In this document: one piece after another, positions 16,836 to 26,184 of the stretch | Layout of the letters: each line of letters begins with the position of its first letter | Numbering within the stretch: position 1 is the stretch's first letter | DNA from: Weissella hellenica | GTDB taxonomy: Bacteria; Bacillota; Bacilli; Lactobacillales; Lactobacillaceae | NCBI RefSeq assembly: GCF_005405545.1 | Contig: NZ_BJEG01000005.1 | Span: 1-64,000, forward strand | DNA length: 64,000 bases | Reading direction: 5' to 3' | The notes under the pieces: generated by a model | Seen by the model: the letters and a program-made list of their open reading frames with translations, nothing else | Told to the model about the DNA's origin: nothing | Databases searched by the model: none | Translations under genes and position numbers: made by a program

Positions 16836-17877
16836 CTATCTCTTTAATAACACGCCTGTTTTATCAGCATACCACTGGTTACCCAAATATTTAATATTTC
16901 GATTTGTAACCAATGCTTTTGTTTTGGGATCAAAATAATAACTGCGCCCATTTATTTCATGATAATCAGATTGTAGAACATTGTTAACCGCATATTGCCA
17001 CTGATTAGACTCATTCTTTTGCCAACCATTTGAACTAAACAATTGTTTACTATCATGTTCACCGGAAAGCATTATGTAATTACTAGTCATCCAATGACTA
17101 ATAACTTTAGCCATTTGCCGATATGTTGTCTGATTTGGATGGACTAATTTATCCCCTAAGTCAGATGGATAATTGGCGACACCAAAATCAGTAACATTAA
17201 TCACTGGGATACCAAAACTAAAATAAACATCCGTTAATGCACGTTTTAATTGATCAATTGCATAATTACTTTGCTTAATTGGCATATATGACGTCACGGG
17301 CAAAATGCCGAAAATTTTAATTGTTGGATTTGCATTGCGCAGCCGTTGAATATTAGCTTGTAGCTTCTGCTGTACATACCCTAAATTATTACGACTGTAA
17401 TCTAAATCGTTTATGCCAATTTCCAAAACAATAATATCTGTGTTTTTTATAGTATTACCCTTTAATATGCGTGAAACATTATTAGATAGGTCAAATATCG
17501 GCGTACCATTATCATTGCCAGCTATTTGTGAACCAGCTGACGAAAAAGAATTATTTAGTGTTTTCGGATTCAATAATCGCTTTAATACGGTCGGATAATT
17601 ATCTTTTAGCACTTGTGTACCATCCCAGCCAACAGATAATGAATCACCAATTATTAAAATCCGTTTATTACCATAATAGATTTCATTCGACAGTATTCTA
17701 GTTTCATCTTTGCTTGCAGCAAGCACCTTAATTTGCCTGGTAACTGGCGAAAGTATACCAGGCAAATTAAGGTGCTTTTGTGACCAATCCATTAGCATAT
17801 ACCAAATTTTTAGGAAACGATAGTATAAGCAGTACCGCGACCAAGAACATACTAAATTTAATATACTTACTAGACAT
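16836..17877 (-). pseudogene. SGNH/GDSL esterase with cell-wall-binding tail, separated from its signal peptide by a frameshift
   Basis: The catalytic part shows SGNH blocks I (IIGDSLSVGWDG), III (GINDLDYS) and V (DKLVHPN, Asp and His). The last ~60 residues (YHEINGRSYYFDPKTKALVT) resemble glucan/choline-binding repeats. The frame is open from 17798, but its start there has no signal sequence. Upstream, an ATG at 17877 with RBS TAGGAGAG encodes a perfect signal peptide (MSSKYIKFSMFLVAVLLILSF) that runs into TAA at 17767-17769, one frame off. The break falls exactly in a perfect 22-bp inverted repeat. A secreted esterase was evidently the original product. As it stands, only a leaderless form could be made, unless frameshifting rescues it. 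Confidence 0.75.
17721..17777. repeat. Perfect 22-bp inverted repeat inside the esterase gene
   Basis: Arms 17721-17742 and 17756-17777 are exact reverse complements around a 13-base loop. The signal-peptide frame ends within one arm and the esterase frame continues across it. This is the signature of quasipalindrome correction by template switching. No T run follows, so it is not a standard terminator. Confidence 0.9.
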
Positions 17878-17985
17878 TTCCGACTCTCCTAAAATCAACG
17901 TTTAGTGCTATTTGACGCGCCTCGTTTTAGTATTACGAAACCAATCTTTTATAAGGGTAGCACTTATATGTTTCAAAATATAGAA

Positions 17986-19248
17986 TTATTTAACAATTAA
18001 TTTTTTCAAATTTTGGTACACACTAAATTTAAATTTATTCACCGGTATATCAAAAGTACCAATCAATTGCTGTGCGACACCTTCAAATTGTGTCTTAAAC
18101 TTTAAAACACCATCGGTGCCGTCAAATTTACCGTCAATGCCTAAGAAATTATATGTTTTAACCCCTAATTTTTGCGAAATTTGTAACATATAATCTTGAA
18201 TTTGGTAAGGTGCATAAAACTCACTATATTCTTCATATGATCCCGAAAATAAATAATCCGTCTCTTGCGGCATAATGATGGACATAGCCGCAGCAACTGG
18301 AATCACATCTTTTCCTGCATGAATACGCATTTGCTTACCATGTTCAATACGTACTTTATGATTTTCCTTTTGTTTAAATAATTCACTAAGTTGCTTTTCA
18401 ATACGCGTTTTATTAGCAGCTGTCTCAAGCTTCTGTTGTAACTTATTAATATCATGGCTTGTCTTTTCCAGTTTATCAGTCGCAACTTGAATATACTTCG
18501 AGAAGCATACTTCTGCTACCACAAACTTAATGCGATTCTGAAATTTATCATACGCTGTTTCAAAATAAGCTAAATCTTTGCTTAAGAAATGCCGACGTTC
18601 AGCCGTGTCATCAATAATTTGTTTAAACATCGGTAATTCTTCTCTAGACAATTCACGCACATTAACTTGATAAAGCTTATTCTTCTTTAAATACTGCTTG
18701 GCCATCTTATGATAGCTTTTTGATATTTCAGGGTACGTCTGACCATCAATCTTTTTAACATATTGCCAAATCGTCACCCCAGTATCTTGCATCCCATACT
18801 TAAATGGTTCATGTGTGAACCCTAAACTACACATCGTATCAAGAATTTGCTTTTTAGGTTCACAAATTGGTTCCCCATCATTATCGAATTCTTGATAAAT
18901 CGCATTCGGTGACACACTTAAATACAATCCTTTATTATGTTTAGCATACTGCACTAGACCATTAAAAAAGTATTGCAAGGCATCCCTATCAGCCCAATCC
19001 TTTACAATTGGTCCGTAATCTAATGAGTACTTATAACCTAATTTGGTGGGGTCCCAGTTAACGACCCCACCAACAAGAATTTCATTTGTATCGTTCACGA
19101 CACCAAATACTTTTGCTTTACGACCCCTACTTAACAACAATTCAAATTGATAACTACTTTGACCAAAGTTCCCTACTTCATTAGTTTCCACAAACTTTTC
19201 CCACTGATCCAGTTGACTATCTAATGTTATAAACCTCATAATGCCCAC
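17986..19248 (-). CDS. FemX/MurM-type aminoacyltransferase for peptidoglycan bridges
   Basis: The 420-residue protein has the FemABX architecture. Two GNAT-like lobes carry SYHKMAKQYLKKN (about 178-190) and NFLGIDGKFDGTDGVLKFKTQFEG near the end, a signature of the family. They are interrupted by a coiled-coil arm (about 255-305, rich in K/E heptads) as in FemA. It adds amino acids from aminoacyl-tRNA to the lysine side chain of the lipid-linked peptidoglycan precursor, forming the interpeptide bridge at the inner membrane face. The start may be GTG at 19248 or ATG at 19239; AGGAAA suits the GTG better by spacing. Confidence 0.88.
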   Translation of the reverse strand: MGIMRFITLDSQLDQWEKFVETNEVGNFGQSSYQFELLLSRGRKAKVFGVVNDTNEILVGGVVNWDPTKLGYKYSLDYGPIVKDWADRDALQYFFNGLVQYAKHNKGLYLSVSPNAIYQEFDNDGEPICEPKKQILDTMCSLGFTHEPFKYGMQDTGVTIWQYVKKIDGQTYPEISKSYHKMAKQYLKKNKLYQVNVRELSREELPMFKQIIDDTAERRHFLSKDLAYFETAYDKFQNRIKFVVAEVCFSKYIQVATDKLEKTSHDINKLQQKLETAANKTRIEKQLSELFKQKENHKVRIEHGKQMRIHAGKDVIPVAAAMSIIMPQETDYLFSGSYEEYSEFYAPYQIQDYMLQISQKLGVKTYNFLGIDGKFDGTDGVLKFKTQFEGVAQQLIGTFDIPVNKFKFSVYQNLKKLIVK

Positions 19249-19374
19249 AATTTCCTATTTCTATTTTTGATTATTACAAATACATGTACGTATATGACAT
19301 TTATTATACGCTTATTTTAAAAATAGATAACGTTTTCTTAATTAAAACTAAAATATTCCATATTTTTTGCAGAA

Positions 19375-19675
19375 GCACTTTAAATAAATTGCTTACCAAG
19401 AATTGTTAAATCTAAATAACTTACTTCAAGTGTATGCTGATACGCTTCTCACGCATAAAACAGTTCAAAACTAAACCAACCAATTATTGTGTCGTCACTA
19501 GTTATATCCATATAGGGTATTTATCAATTGAAGCATTTTCAAACCAAGCTTCACGTTCAGACACAGATATTTGCCTAATATCTGCGGTAACATTTTTCAG
19601 TTTAATAGATTGATTATATATTTCGACTATTTTAATCAAATTTTGTCTGACAGCATATCTAAATTTAATTTGCAT
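19375..19675 (-). pseudogene. Decayed GNAT acetyltransferase (phosphinothricin acetyltransferase-like)
   Basis: From ATG 19675 (RBS AAGGAG) 57 residues read MQIKFRYAVRQNLIKIVEIYNQ and end KYPIWI, followed by a stop at 19502-19504. This is the start of a PAT/YncA-type acetyltransferase. The homology continues in another frame as ITSDDTIIGWFSFELFYA, a second stop, then EAYQHTLEVSYLDL. There are thus at least one frameshift and one nonsense codon, and the 3' end fades out near 19375. The rest of this 516-base gap (19249-19374 and 19676-19764) shows nothing more. Confidence 0.75.
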
Positions 19676-19764
19676 ATACACTCCTTTTTTGTAATATAAT
19701 AAATTAATTAAAATTCTCGTTAATTCTATTATTATAACCCGTAAAAGAAAGTGAGAAAATATTC

Positions 19765-20300
19765 ATGCGAATCAATATTTTACAACATACCCCTAACGAA
19801 GGACCGGGAAGTATTAGAACTTGGGCTGAAAAATTTGGACATCAAATTTATGTCTATCATCCCTATCAATTTTTGGTGCCTGCTTTGGTGCCCAACAAAT
19901 TGCTAAAACTATGGGATATGTAATCACAAAGTCACCAGCAAAAGAAGTTGGTTGGGCGCCAGTTTATCGACAGACGACAACCATTCCTGATATACCTGAC
20001 AAACTTTTGGCACTACATTGGCATGAAGAGATGTTTGAAATACCACAGGAAGCTGAACTATTATTTTCTAGTGATGCTGTGAAAAATCAAGGATTTGTAA
20101 TGAATCATCGCGTAGTTGGATTACAATTCCATTTCGAACCACAAGATAATGATGTCCGTGAAATTGTCACCAATGATGCATCTTATATTGCAGGCACTAT
20201 CTTTAAGCAGACTGCAACAGATATTTTAAAAACGCCAGTACCAAAAGAAAATCAAGAAGCGATGTTCCAAATTTTAAATTATATTAGCGCTGACAAATAA
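19765..20300 (+). pseudogene. Class I glutamine amidotransferase (GMP synthase-like), internal deletion
   Basis: ATG 19765 opens MRINILQHTPNEGPGSIRTW and runs to YHPYQF, then hits a stop in the wrong frame. The other frame resumes with GACFGAQQIAK (nucleophile Cys loop) and continues through KSPAKEVGWAPVYRQ, LALHWHEEMFEIP and GLQFHFEP to the end. In family members about 40-50 residues (the LGGPMSPND region) lie between these parts; here they are deleted with a frame change. The remaining ORF from 19911 covers only the C-terminal two thirds without the cysteine loop, so no active enzyme is expected. Confidence 0.85.
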
Positions 20301-20365
20301 TTATACATAAAACAGCCTCTGTAGATTAGTATTTTGCTAACCCGCAGAGGCTGTTTTATGTATAA
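20301..20365. terminator. Long hairpin after the GATase pseudogene
   Basis: Perfect 21-bp arms (20301-20321 with 20345-20365) have a partly pairing loop and are followed by a T-rich stretch. It starts directly after the stop codon. It acts as a terminator for the plus strand and perhaps once did so for the reverse-strand aldo/keto reductase. Confidence 0.75.
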
Positions 20366-20387
20366 CTTTTATTTATTAACCCAATTA

Positions 20388-20517
20388 TTACCAAAATAAT
20401 TTTGTTGCTAAAATAACTTGGTTTCTAAATGGTGCAATTGCCTTACCCATGAGAAAAGCTCAATGCCTCCATTCCAACAGGTGAAACTGACAAACTACCA
20501 ATTTTACGATTTTTCAA
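20388..20517 (-). pseudogene. Aldo/keto reductase remnant
   Basis: Behind a strong GAGGAGG site, TTG 20517 opens LKNRKIGSLSVSPVGMEALSFSHG, the N-terminus of the aldo/keto reductase family, then a stop. The next frame reads GKAIAPFRNQVILATKLFW, the strand-2/3 region of the same family. The middle piece and the whole remaining ~250 residues are missing. It is a short fossil of a deleted gene. Confidence 0.7.
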
Positions 20518-20553
20518 CGTAAAACCTCCTCGAAATGGGTGATTTCATTAGGT

Positions 20554-21456
20554 TTATTCTATGTTGATTTGCGTTGCCATCTTATTAATTTGCTTTATTC
20601 TGGCTGGTTTTTGATTAACATAATACAATAATTTATCATTTTTAACGTACTGCGACATCTCTTGATTGTTTGAATGAATAATAAAGCTTCGATAATCAAC
20701 ACCATTTTCATCAAGTTTAAAGTAATTAGGTGGTAATTGTTTTTCATCATCCGTTATATTTTTACCTGACCAAACAAGTTTACGACCATCTGGCAATGCG
20801 TTTACTTGCCAACCACTAGATTTATCCGCCAACTCTTGCCATCGTTCAATCGGCAAGTTACTAATACCATAATAAATAATTGTTGCGTATAACAATTTTT
20901 TGTTTGACTGCAATGTTGTCATATCTAATTTTTTGACAATCTCCACATGTTGCTTTGCTTTTTTCACATTAAAATTATTTAACGAAAACAAACGTTGCTT
21001 CTTATGATGCGTAAACTCTGCTTTATTAACTAATTTGACGTTGCTAAAATTAGTTGCTTGATCAACCTGATAATAACTTGTGTAGCCTCGATACTTAATT
21101 TTTGTTGCATCATATTCAGGCACAATCAATGTTTTACCTTGTAATTGTCCTTTTGCTTTAATGATAAGTGATGATTTCTCATCAATACCAACCTCACGCA
21201 ATTTAATATAATATTGTTGCTTATTATTCTGCTTAGCGTAAATACTAAAGCTTGAATTTTCTTTAGTAGGCACCTTAATATATTTTTTTATTTCGTCTGG
21301 CCGATTATTTTCCCGTTTAATGGTTTTAAAAAACGCATCAGTTATTTTGTCATACATGTGTTGCTGTTTATCATGATAAATAGCCAAACCAATGCCCAAA
21401 ATACCAATAATTAATACCATACTGACACTAATGATTGTATATTTATGTTTCACCAC
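20554..21456 (-). CDS. Membrane-anchored protein of unknown function
   Basis: I do not recognise this 300-residue protein. It has a short cytosolic start, one membrane segment (about residues 7-27, YTIISVSMVLIIGILGIGLAIY) and a long, lysine-rich (basic) extracellular part with mixed alpha/beta character. There is no cysteine, no lipobox and no known catalytic motif. It is transcribed on the minus strand downstream of the LOG-family gene, separated by 25 bases. A role at the cell surface is all that can be inferred. Confidence 0.6.
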   Translation of the reverse strand: MVKHKYTIISVSMVLIIGILGIGLAIYHDKQQHMYDKITDAFFKTIKRENNRPDEIKKYIKVPTKENSSFSIYAKQNNKQQYYIKLREVGIDEKSSLIIKAKGQLQGKTLIVPEYDATKIKYRGYTSYYQVDQATNFSNVKLVNKAEFTHHKKQRLFSLNNFNVKKAKQHVEIVKKLDMTTLQSNKKLLYATIIYYGISNLPIERWQELADKSSGWQVNALPDGRKLVWSGKNITDDEKQLPPNYFKLDENGVDYRSFIIHSNNQEMSQYVKNDKLLYYVNQKPARIKQINKMATQINIE

Positions 21457-21481
21457 GCCTCCCTAAAAGATGATGATTTTT

Positions 21482-22048
21482 TTAATTATAAGTTCGAATC
21501 ATAGGTGGTATATATGTTGCCATAAAGTTAAATATTTCATCTAAAGAATCAGAAAAAAGCAACTTTTCTCGATCTGCCACCGTTAGGAATTCCTTCTCAG
21601 TCATTGTATCAAACATTTTTTCTAAGGATTCATAATAGTTATTCACATTATAAAAAATACATGGATTAGCATTATTACCTAAACGTGCCCACGAAAAGGC
21701 CTCAATAATTTCTTCTAAGGTTCCTGGGCCTCCAGGTAAAGCAATACAAGCATCTGACAAAGACAACATTTTTTCTTTTCTGGTTGACATGTTGTCAACA
21801 ACCTGCAAATCAGTCAACTTATCAAAGGCTGCTTCGCGTTCAACCAGCTGTTTTGTCATAACACCGTGAACCTTACCACCGCTAATTAAGACTTCATTCG
21901 CTAACGTTCCCATTAGTCCAACGCCGCCACCACCATAAACTAGTTCTAAGTCACGTTTAACTAGAGCATGGGCTAATTCTTTTGTTGCTTGTTGGTAACT
22001 ACCATCATTTCCTGTCGACGCACCACAATAAACTGCAACTTTCTTCAT
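21482..22048 (-). CDS. LOG-family (TIGR00730) Rossmann-fold nucleotide hydrolase
   Basis: Reading from the ATG at 22048 (RBS AGGAG) gives 188 residues. An upstream in-frame ATG would add ten poorly supported residues. The signature PGGPGTLEE (near residue 103) and the earlier YGGGGVGLMG motif are those of the LOG/YvdD family. These enzymes release ribose 5-phosphate from nucleoside monophosphates (cytokinin-activating in plants and some bacteria). In lactic acid bacteria the role is probably nucleotide salvage or house-cleaning. Confidence 0.87.
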   Translation of the reverse strand: MKKVAVYCGASTGNDGSYQQATKELAHALVKRDLELVYGGGGVGLMGTLANEVLISGGKVHGVMTKQLVEREAAFDKLTDLQVVDNMSTRKEKMLSLSDACIALPGGPGTLEEIIEAFSWARLGNNANPCIFYNVNNYYESLEKMFDTMTEKEFLTVADREKLLFSDSLDEIFNFMATYIPPMIRTYN

Positions 22049-22155
22049 TAAGTAAATTCTCCTATTCTTTCTCATAATCATTTAATTGCTAAAACATAGC
22101 CTCCTGTATTGGCTTTAATGCACAATCCAGAAGGCTAATCGATAACTATATTGGT

Positions 22156-22539
22156 TTACGCTACAATTTCACAGAATTCAACAATTACACCATCCGGTCC
22201 TTGAACATTAAAAAAATTAATGCCATTGTTCCAAAATGGTAAATGTTGTACTTCGTTATCTATTAAATTAAAACCTTCTTTTTTGGCTTCAATTATTGCA
22301 GCATCTGCATCTGTCACATCCAATGAAATATGATTGATTGCACCTGGTTTACCTACGATTTCATCCCCCGTCCAAGCTTCAATCACCAAATTTTGACGCT
22401 TCATAAAGATAACATTTCCCACTGGAAAATCACCAATTTTTTCAAAGCCCAATTGCGTCCAAAATGCCTCCGCTTCGGCTAATGATGAAGCTGGAATACC
22501 AACATGTTGTAACCCTGAAAAGTAGTCAGTTAATGCCAT
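22156..22539 (-). CDS. VOC-family (glyoxalase/bleomycin resistance fold) protein
   Basis: The chosen start is the ATG at 22539 (127 residues) after GGGGG; a TTG five codons earlier overlaps that site. The sequence shows the paired beta-alpha-beta-beta-beta modules of the vicinal oxygen chelate fold, with LQHVGIPASSLAEAEAFWTQLGF at the start and GPDGVIVEFCE at the end. Potential metal ligands are His (LQHVG), Glu (LVIEAW), His (AINHISLDV) and Glu (VEFCE). The reaction cannot be specified; many relatives act on small toxic or dioxygenated compounds. Confidence 0.82.
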   Translation of the reverse strand: MALTDYFSGLQHVGIPASSLAEAEAFWTQLGFEKIGDFPVGNVIFMKRQNLVIEAWTGDEIVGKPGAINHISLDVTDADAAIIEAKKEGFNLIDNEVQHLPFWNNGINFFNVQGPDGVIVEFCEIVA

Positions 22540-22625
22540 TCTGTTTTCCCCCAAAAAATCTATTTATTTAAATTCAATAAGTACCATTGTAAACGGTTAC
22601 TTTAATAATGACAATTTTTAAATAC

Positions 22626-22661
22626 AAAAAAACTTAATCATTAAACTAATAATGATTAAGT
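22626..22661 (-). terminator. Terminator after SemiSWEET gene
   Basis: Stem ACTTAATCATT/AATGATTAAGT has a T run on the minus strand, about 20 bases past the stop codon of the SemiSWEET-like gene. Confidence 0.8.
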
Positions 22662-22683
22662 GTCTTATTGCCTATATTTAAAT

Positions 22684-23001
22684 TTAATGAACGTATATTG
22701 TTAAAATAGTGACAATACCAAAAAATATGCCGGGCACATTTGATATAACCAACGGCCAATCACGATATTGTTTTAACCAACCGTATCCAGTCCATAATAT
22801 AGCATCTAACATCATTGTTAATGGCTGACTAAGTGGAACTGGATTACCGGCTAGATTACTTTTGATTTCAGCAATATAGGAGACGTACATTAACACACAC
22901 ATAATCGTTGCTAATTCACTTATAATCCTAACTACCTTATCCCTCTTATTTGAATCAATAAAGCGCCGTCTATCACTAGATTTATCGGTTTCGCTGTTCA
23001 T
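22684..23001 (-). CDS. SemiSWEET-type small sugar transporter
   Basis: The 105-residue protein has a charged N-terminal tail and three membrane helices (about 27-45, 57-76 and 83-103). It contains the PQ-loop-like stretch NPVPLSQPLTMMLDAILWTGYGWLK and ISNVPGIFFGIVT near the end, which match SemiSWEET proteins of lactobacilli as I recognise them. SemiSWEETs are half-transporters that dimerise and let sugars diffuse across the membrane. The canonical PQ dipeptide after helix 1 is replaced (YIAEI). The gene stands alone. Confidence 0.75.
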   Translation of the reverse strand: MNSETDKSSDRRRFIDSNKRDKVVRIISELATIMCVLMYVSYIAEIKSNLAGNPVPLSQPLTMMLDAILWTGYGWLKQYRDWPLVISNVPGIFFGIVTILTIYVH

Positions 23002-23132
23002 TTTCCCGTTTATTTCCTCCTACAGATAAAATAATACTCGCTTATTATGATAGACGTATTAAATTATTATGCAAGGAATGTTTTTAAAAAATTGCAATTT
23101 CCGCAATTTATATGGGTTTTAATTGTTTGATA

Positions 23133-23162
23133 AACAAAAAACGAGTTCAAAATGAACTCGCT
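23133..23162 (-). terminator. Terminator of the trehalose operon
   Basis: Stem CGAGTTCA/TGAACTCG (23142-23161) is followed by a T run on the minus strand, about 17 bases past the pgmB stop codon. Confidence 0.85.
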
Positions 23163-23178
23163 TGTCCTAATCTATTGA

Positions 23179-23847
23179 TTACCAAGCTGCCTCAATTGCT
23201 GCTAAGGTAACGTCGGCTGTACTACCAAAATTAATGTTAGCTGCCTTTAAAACATCTTTATCGCCAATACCAACACTTGTTTCACCAGCACCATTAATAC
23301 TCTGAATACCAGCTGCTGAATCTTCAATACCAATTACTTCTGATGGTTGTAGCCCTAGAACATCAGCTGCGGCTGCAAAAATTGCTGGGTCAGGTTTACC
23401 AGCAGTTACTGATGCGGGATCAACAACTGCTTTGAAATAATCCGTTAACCCAAGACGTTCAATAATAAATGGCGCATTCTTTGATGCTGATGCAACACTC
23501 ATTTGATAGCCGGCCGCTTTTAGTTCAGTCAAAAACTTTTGCATACCAGGTAAAATATCATCTGGCGTTAAGGTTGAAATTAACTCTCGATAGTGTGTGT
23601 GTTTTTTAGTTGCCAAGTTTTCACGGGCTGTTTGATCATACTTATCTGCAACACCACCAGCATCCATGATTAAGGCTAAACTACCCATTCGATCAATACC
23701 TTTTAAACTTTCTTCAAGTTCAGGTGTCCAGGTTGTGCCCACCTCATCAGCAATTTGATGCCAAGCAACCGTGTGGAATTTTGCGGTATCAGCCAAAACA
23801 CCATCCATATCAAATGCAAAACCTTTAATTGTTGTAAAATTAGTCAT
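23179..23847 (-). CDS. pgmB: Beta-phosphoglucomutase
   Basis: The 222-residue HAD enzyme begins with the nucleophile motif FAFDMDGVLADTA (Asp at 13, acid/base Asp at 15 by the DxD rule). It shows the cap signature LKGIDRMGSL, motif II SVASASKNA, Lys in AGKPDP and motif IV EDSAAGIQ. It converts beta-glucose 1-phosphate to glucose 6-phosphate. The gene directly follows the GH65 phosphorylase, whose product is beta-glucose 1-phosphate, and ends the trehalose operon. Confidence 0.93.
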   Translation of the reverse strand: MTNFTTIKGFAFDMDGVLADTAKFHTVAWHQIADEVGTTWTPELEESLKGIDRMGSLALIMDAGGVADKYDQTARENLATKKHTHYRELISTLTPDDILPGMQKFLTELKAAGYQMSVASASKNAPFIIERLGLTDYFKAVVDPASVTAGKPDPAIFAAAADVLGLQPSEVIGIEDSAAGIQSINGAGETSVGIGDKDVLKAANINFGSTADVTLAAIEAAW

Positions 23848-23853
23848 TTATTG

Positions 23854-26160
23854 CTAAACCTCCTCAATTACCTTAGCTTCGTTTGCAACCAAGGGAACAC
23901 CTTGGTTATATACCGTTACGTCAATATCATGATCCGCTGACACGGTTACCTTACCTGGCACAATATCAATTGCTATTAAAGTTCCTTGGAAACGCTGCTT
24001 AAATGATAAATGACGCCAACTAGCTGGTAAACTAGGATTAATAACAACGGCACCGTCACGTAGGTTAACACCACCAAATTCATTTTGAATAACCGCTAAT
24101 GTTTCACCCATTACACCGATGTGAATACCTTCTGCTGTTGTACCACCCTGAATATCATAGTAATCTGACCCAATTGCTGTCGTTAAGAATTCTAATGCTT
24201 CTTGCTTATTATCAAGCGTTATATCAATCCCTGCAAAAACAGGTCGTGAGGTTGTTGAACCGTGAACAGTTCTAGCAAGATAGTAATCCTTATTCACTTG
24301 CAACCAATTTTCTGGTACCGAATAGCCTAATTGTTCAATTAACTGCAACATATGTTGATGACCTAGATTATAAATCGTCATTAACAAATCTGTCTGCTTA
24401 GCAACCTGATAATCATCGGGTGACAATCCTTCCGCTTTCATCAAACGATCAATTCGATGAATATCGGTATACTTAGAGCGATAAGCATCAAAATCAACTG
24501 GCTTCAAATCAAAGTAACCTGCATATTGTGCAATAACACCATCATCATTAATCTCCAAAGCTAGCTTATTTGCAACGTCTTTCGCTTTCGCTAATAATGA
24601 TTGATCAATATCTGGTAGTTGTTGATTAGCACCTAATTCTTGTAACCAGTTCAAAGCCCAAGTTAACATTAAGTTAGTATAAGCGTTATCTTTAATGCCA
24701 CCAGTCTCTGCATTAGGATAGGCCTCATGGAATTCATCAGGTCCCATCACCCCTGCGATATGATAGCGATTATCTTCTTCTAACTGTGCTTTATTCAACC
24801 AGAATTTTGAAGTTTCAACAACAACATCTAAACCACCTTCACGTAAGATGCTGTCATCACCAGTCATTTGCACGTAAACCCAAAGATTATAAACGACGGC
24901 TAATGATACGTGGCGTTGCAATCGAGAATTATCAGCATCCCATTCATTATTCACCGTATTTAAGTGAATAATCTGTGCTTGCTCATCCCCAGTCATACCA
25001 GATTGCCAAGGATACATCGCACCAACTTCACCCTCTGATTGTGCATTTAACTGCGCCCCATGCAAGCGTGTTAGTCGATACTTCAAGATATCCTTAGCTG
25101 CCGCTGGCTCATTAGCAGCTAAATAAGGGACAACGGAAATTTCATCCCAGAAAATATGACCTCGATAGCCCTCACCTGTTAATCCTCGCGAACCAACAGA
25201 AGCATCCAAATATTGATTAGCATTGTGTTGTGCCGATTGATGCATATGGAAAATGTTCATACGAATCATACGTTGCAAATCTGCATCATCGCTATCTAAC
25301 ACGATGTCGTTATCTTGCCATACATTTTGCCAATACTTTTTTACATCTGCTTTAATATCAGCAAATTTATCCGTCAATTGTTGTGACACAACTTCGACCG
25401 GATTCTCTTCTTCATAACTAGTTGCAACACCAATAATACGATCAATATTTATGACACTAGTTGGTGTTAATTTAAATTGCGCTTGTGTCACAATTTGATT
25501 ATCTGCCTGTGTTGATACAAAATCCGCATCATCACTAGTTGTTTTTGCACCGACTGCTAAAATAATTTTTGATTGTTTTGTCTGTGCAGTTAACACACCG
25601 TCCGTCATATCAATAACATCGAACTCACGCGATTCAAAATCACGGTAACGCTTAACATTTTTATTTTCAATAGTACCGTCAATAACGGCTTGCACTGTCA
25701 CATCAGCATTAAAATCTCCTGAAATTGAAATATTAAGTGCTAATTGATGCATCTTATATGGATTAACAACTTTTTGAGTTTCTAAAATCAAATCACCTTT
25801 AGCAGTTGGTAACGTGAATTTTTCTGACAACAGACCAGTGTCAAAGTGTAAGATTGATTCACGTGCTGTTGGTTCAAATGAGACCAATTCATCATCGACA
25901 AATAAATTAATCAATTGCGGATTAGGCAAATTAACAAGATCCTCATTAACCACATCACGCCCTGCTACCGGCGTTGTTGTTTGATTAAATATTCCAGCGA
26001 CATATAAACCTGGATAATGATCGTCACTATAAGATGTCATTACTGGCGCACCACGCCAACCAAGATAACCATTTCCTAAAGTTAATAATGATTCTTCGCC
26101 GTATGACCTAACACCATCTGTTAAATTATCATAAACTAATTGCCAATTATTTTGACTCAT
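23854..26160 (-). CDS. GH65 trehalose-6-phosphate phosphorylase (or maltose-type phosphorylase)
   Basis: The 768-residue protein has the GH65 layout: N-terminal beta-sandwich (1-~260), (alpha/alpha)6 barrel with GHIFWDEISVVPYL, the general acid Glu476 in GVMGPDEFHE, the phosphate site GGTTAEGIHIG, and a C-terminal beta-sheet. The GPDEFHE form is the one I associate with trehalose/kojibiose-type members rather than the PNEYEN-like maltose phosphorylases. It sits between a PTS and pgmB. The product entering the cell is therefore a phosphorylated disaccharide, as in the Lactococcus lactis trehalose pathway. It would split it with phosphate to beta-glucose 1-phosphate and glucose 6-phosphate. Maltose phosphorylase is the alternative. 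Confidence 0.82.
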   Translation of the reverse strand: MSQNNWQLVYDNLTDGVRSYGEESLLTLGNGYLGWRGAPVMTSYSDDHYPGLYVAGIFNQTTTPVAGRDVVNEDLVNLPNPQLINLFVDDELVSFEPTARESILHFDTGLLSEKFTLPTAKGDLILETQKVVNPYKMHQLALNISISGDFNADVTVQAVIDGTIENKNVKRYRDFESREFDVIDMTDGVLTAQTKQSKIILAVGAKTTSDDADFVSTQADNQIVTQAQFKLTPTSVINIDRIIGVATSYEEENPVEVVSQQLTDKFADIKADVKKYWQNVWQDNDIVLDSDDADLQRMIRMNIFHMHQSAQHNANQYLDASVGSRGLTGEGYRGHIFWDEISVVPYLAANEPAAAKDILKYRLTRLHGAQLNAQSEGEVGAMYPWQSGMTGDEQAQIIHLNTVNNEWDADNSRLQRHVSLAVVYNLWVYVQMTGDDSILREGGLDVVVETSKFWLNKAQLEEDNRYHIAGVMGPDEFHEAYPNAETGGIKDNAYTNLMLTWALNWLQELGANQQLPDIDQSLLAKAKDVANKLALEINDDGVIAQYAGYFDLKPVDFDAYRSKYTDIHRIDRLMKAEGLSPDDYQVAKQTDLLMTIYNLGHQHMLQLIEQLGYSVPENWLQVNKDYYLARTVHGSTTSRPVFAGIDITLDNKQEALEFLTTAIGSDYYDIQGGTTAEGIHIGVMGETLAVIQNEFGGVNLRDGAVVINPSLPASWRHLSFKQRFQGTLIAIDIVPGKVTVSADHDIDVTVYNQGVPLVANEAKVIEEV

Positions 26161-26184
26161 CTATAACTCCTTTATTTGAATTAA

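Noticed and set aside
20301-20365. Miniature transposon (MITE) in the long hairpin
   Set aside because: The hairpin starts directly at the stop codon, is followed by T-rich sequence and has no target duplication that I can see, so a terminator is the simpler reading.
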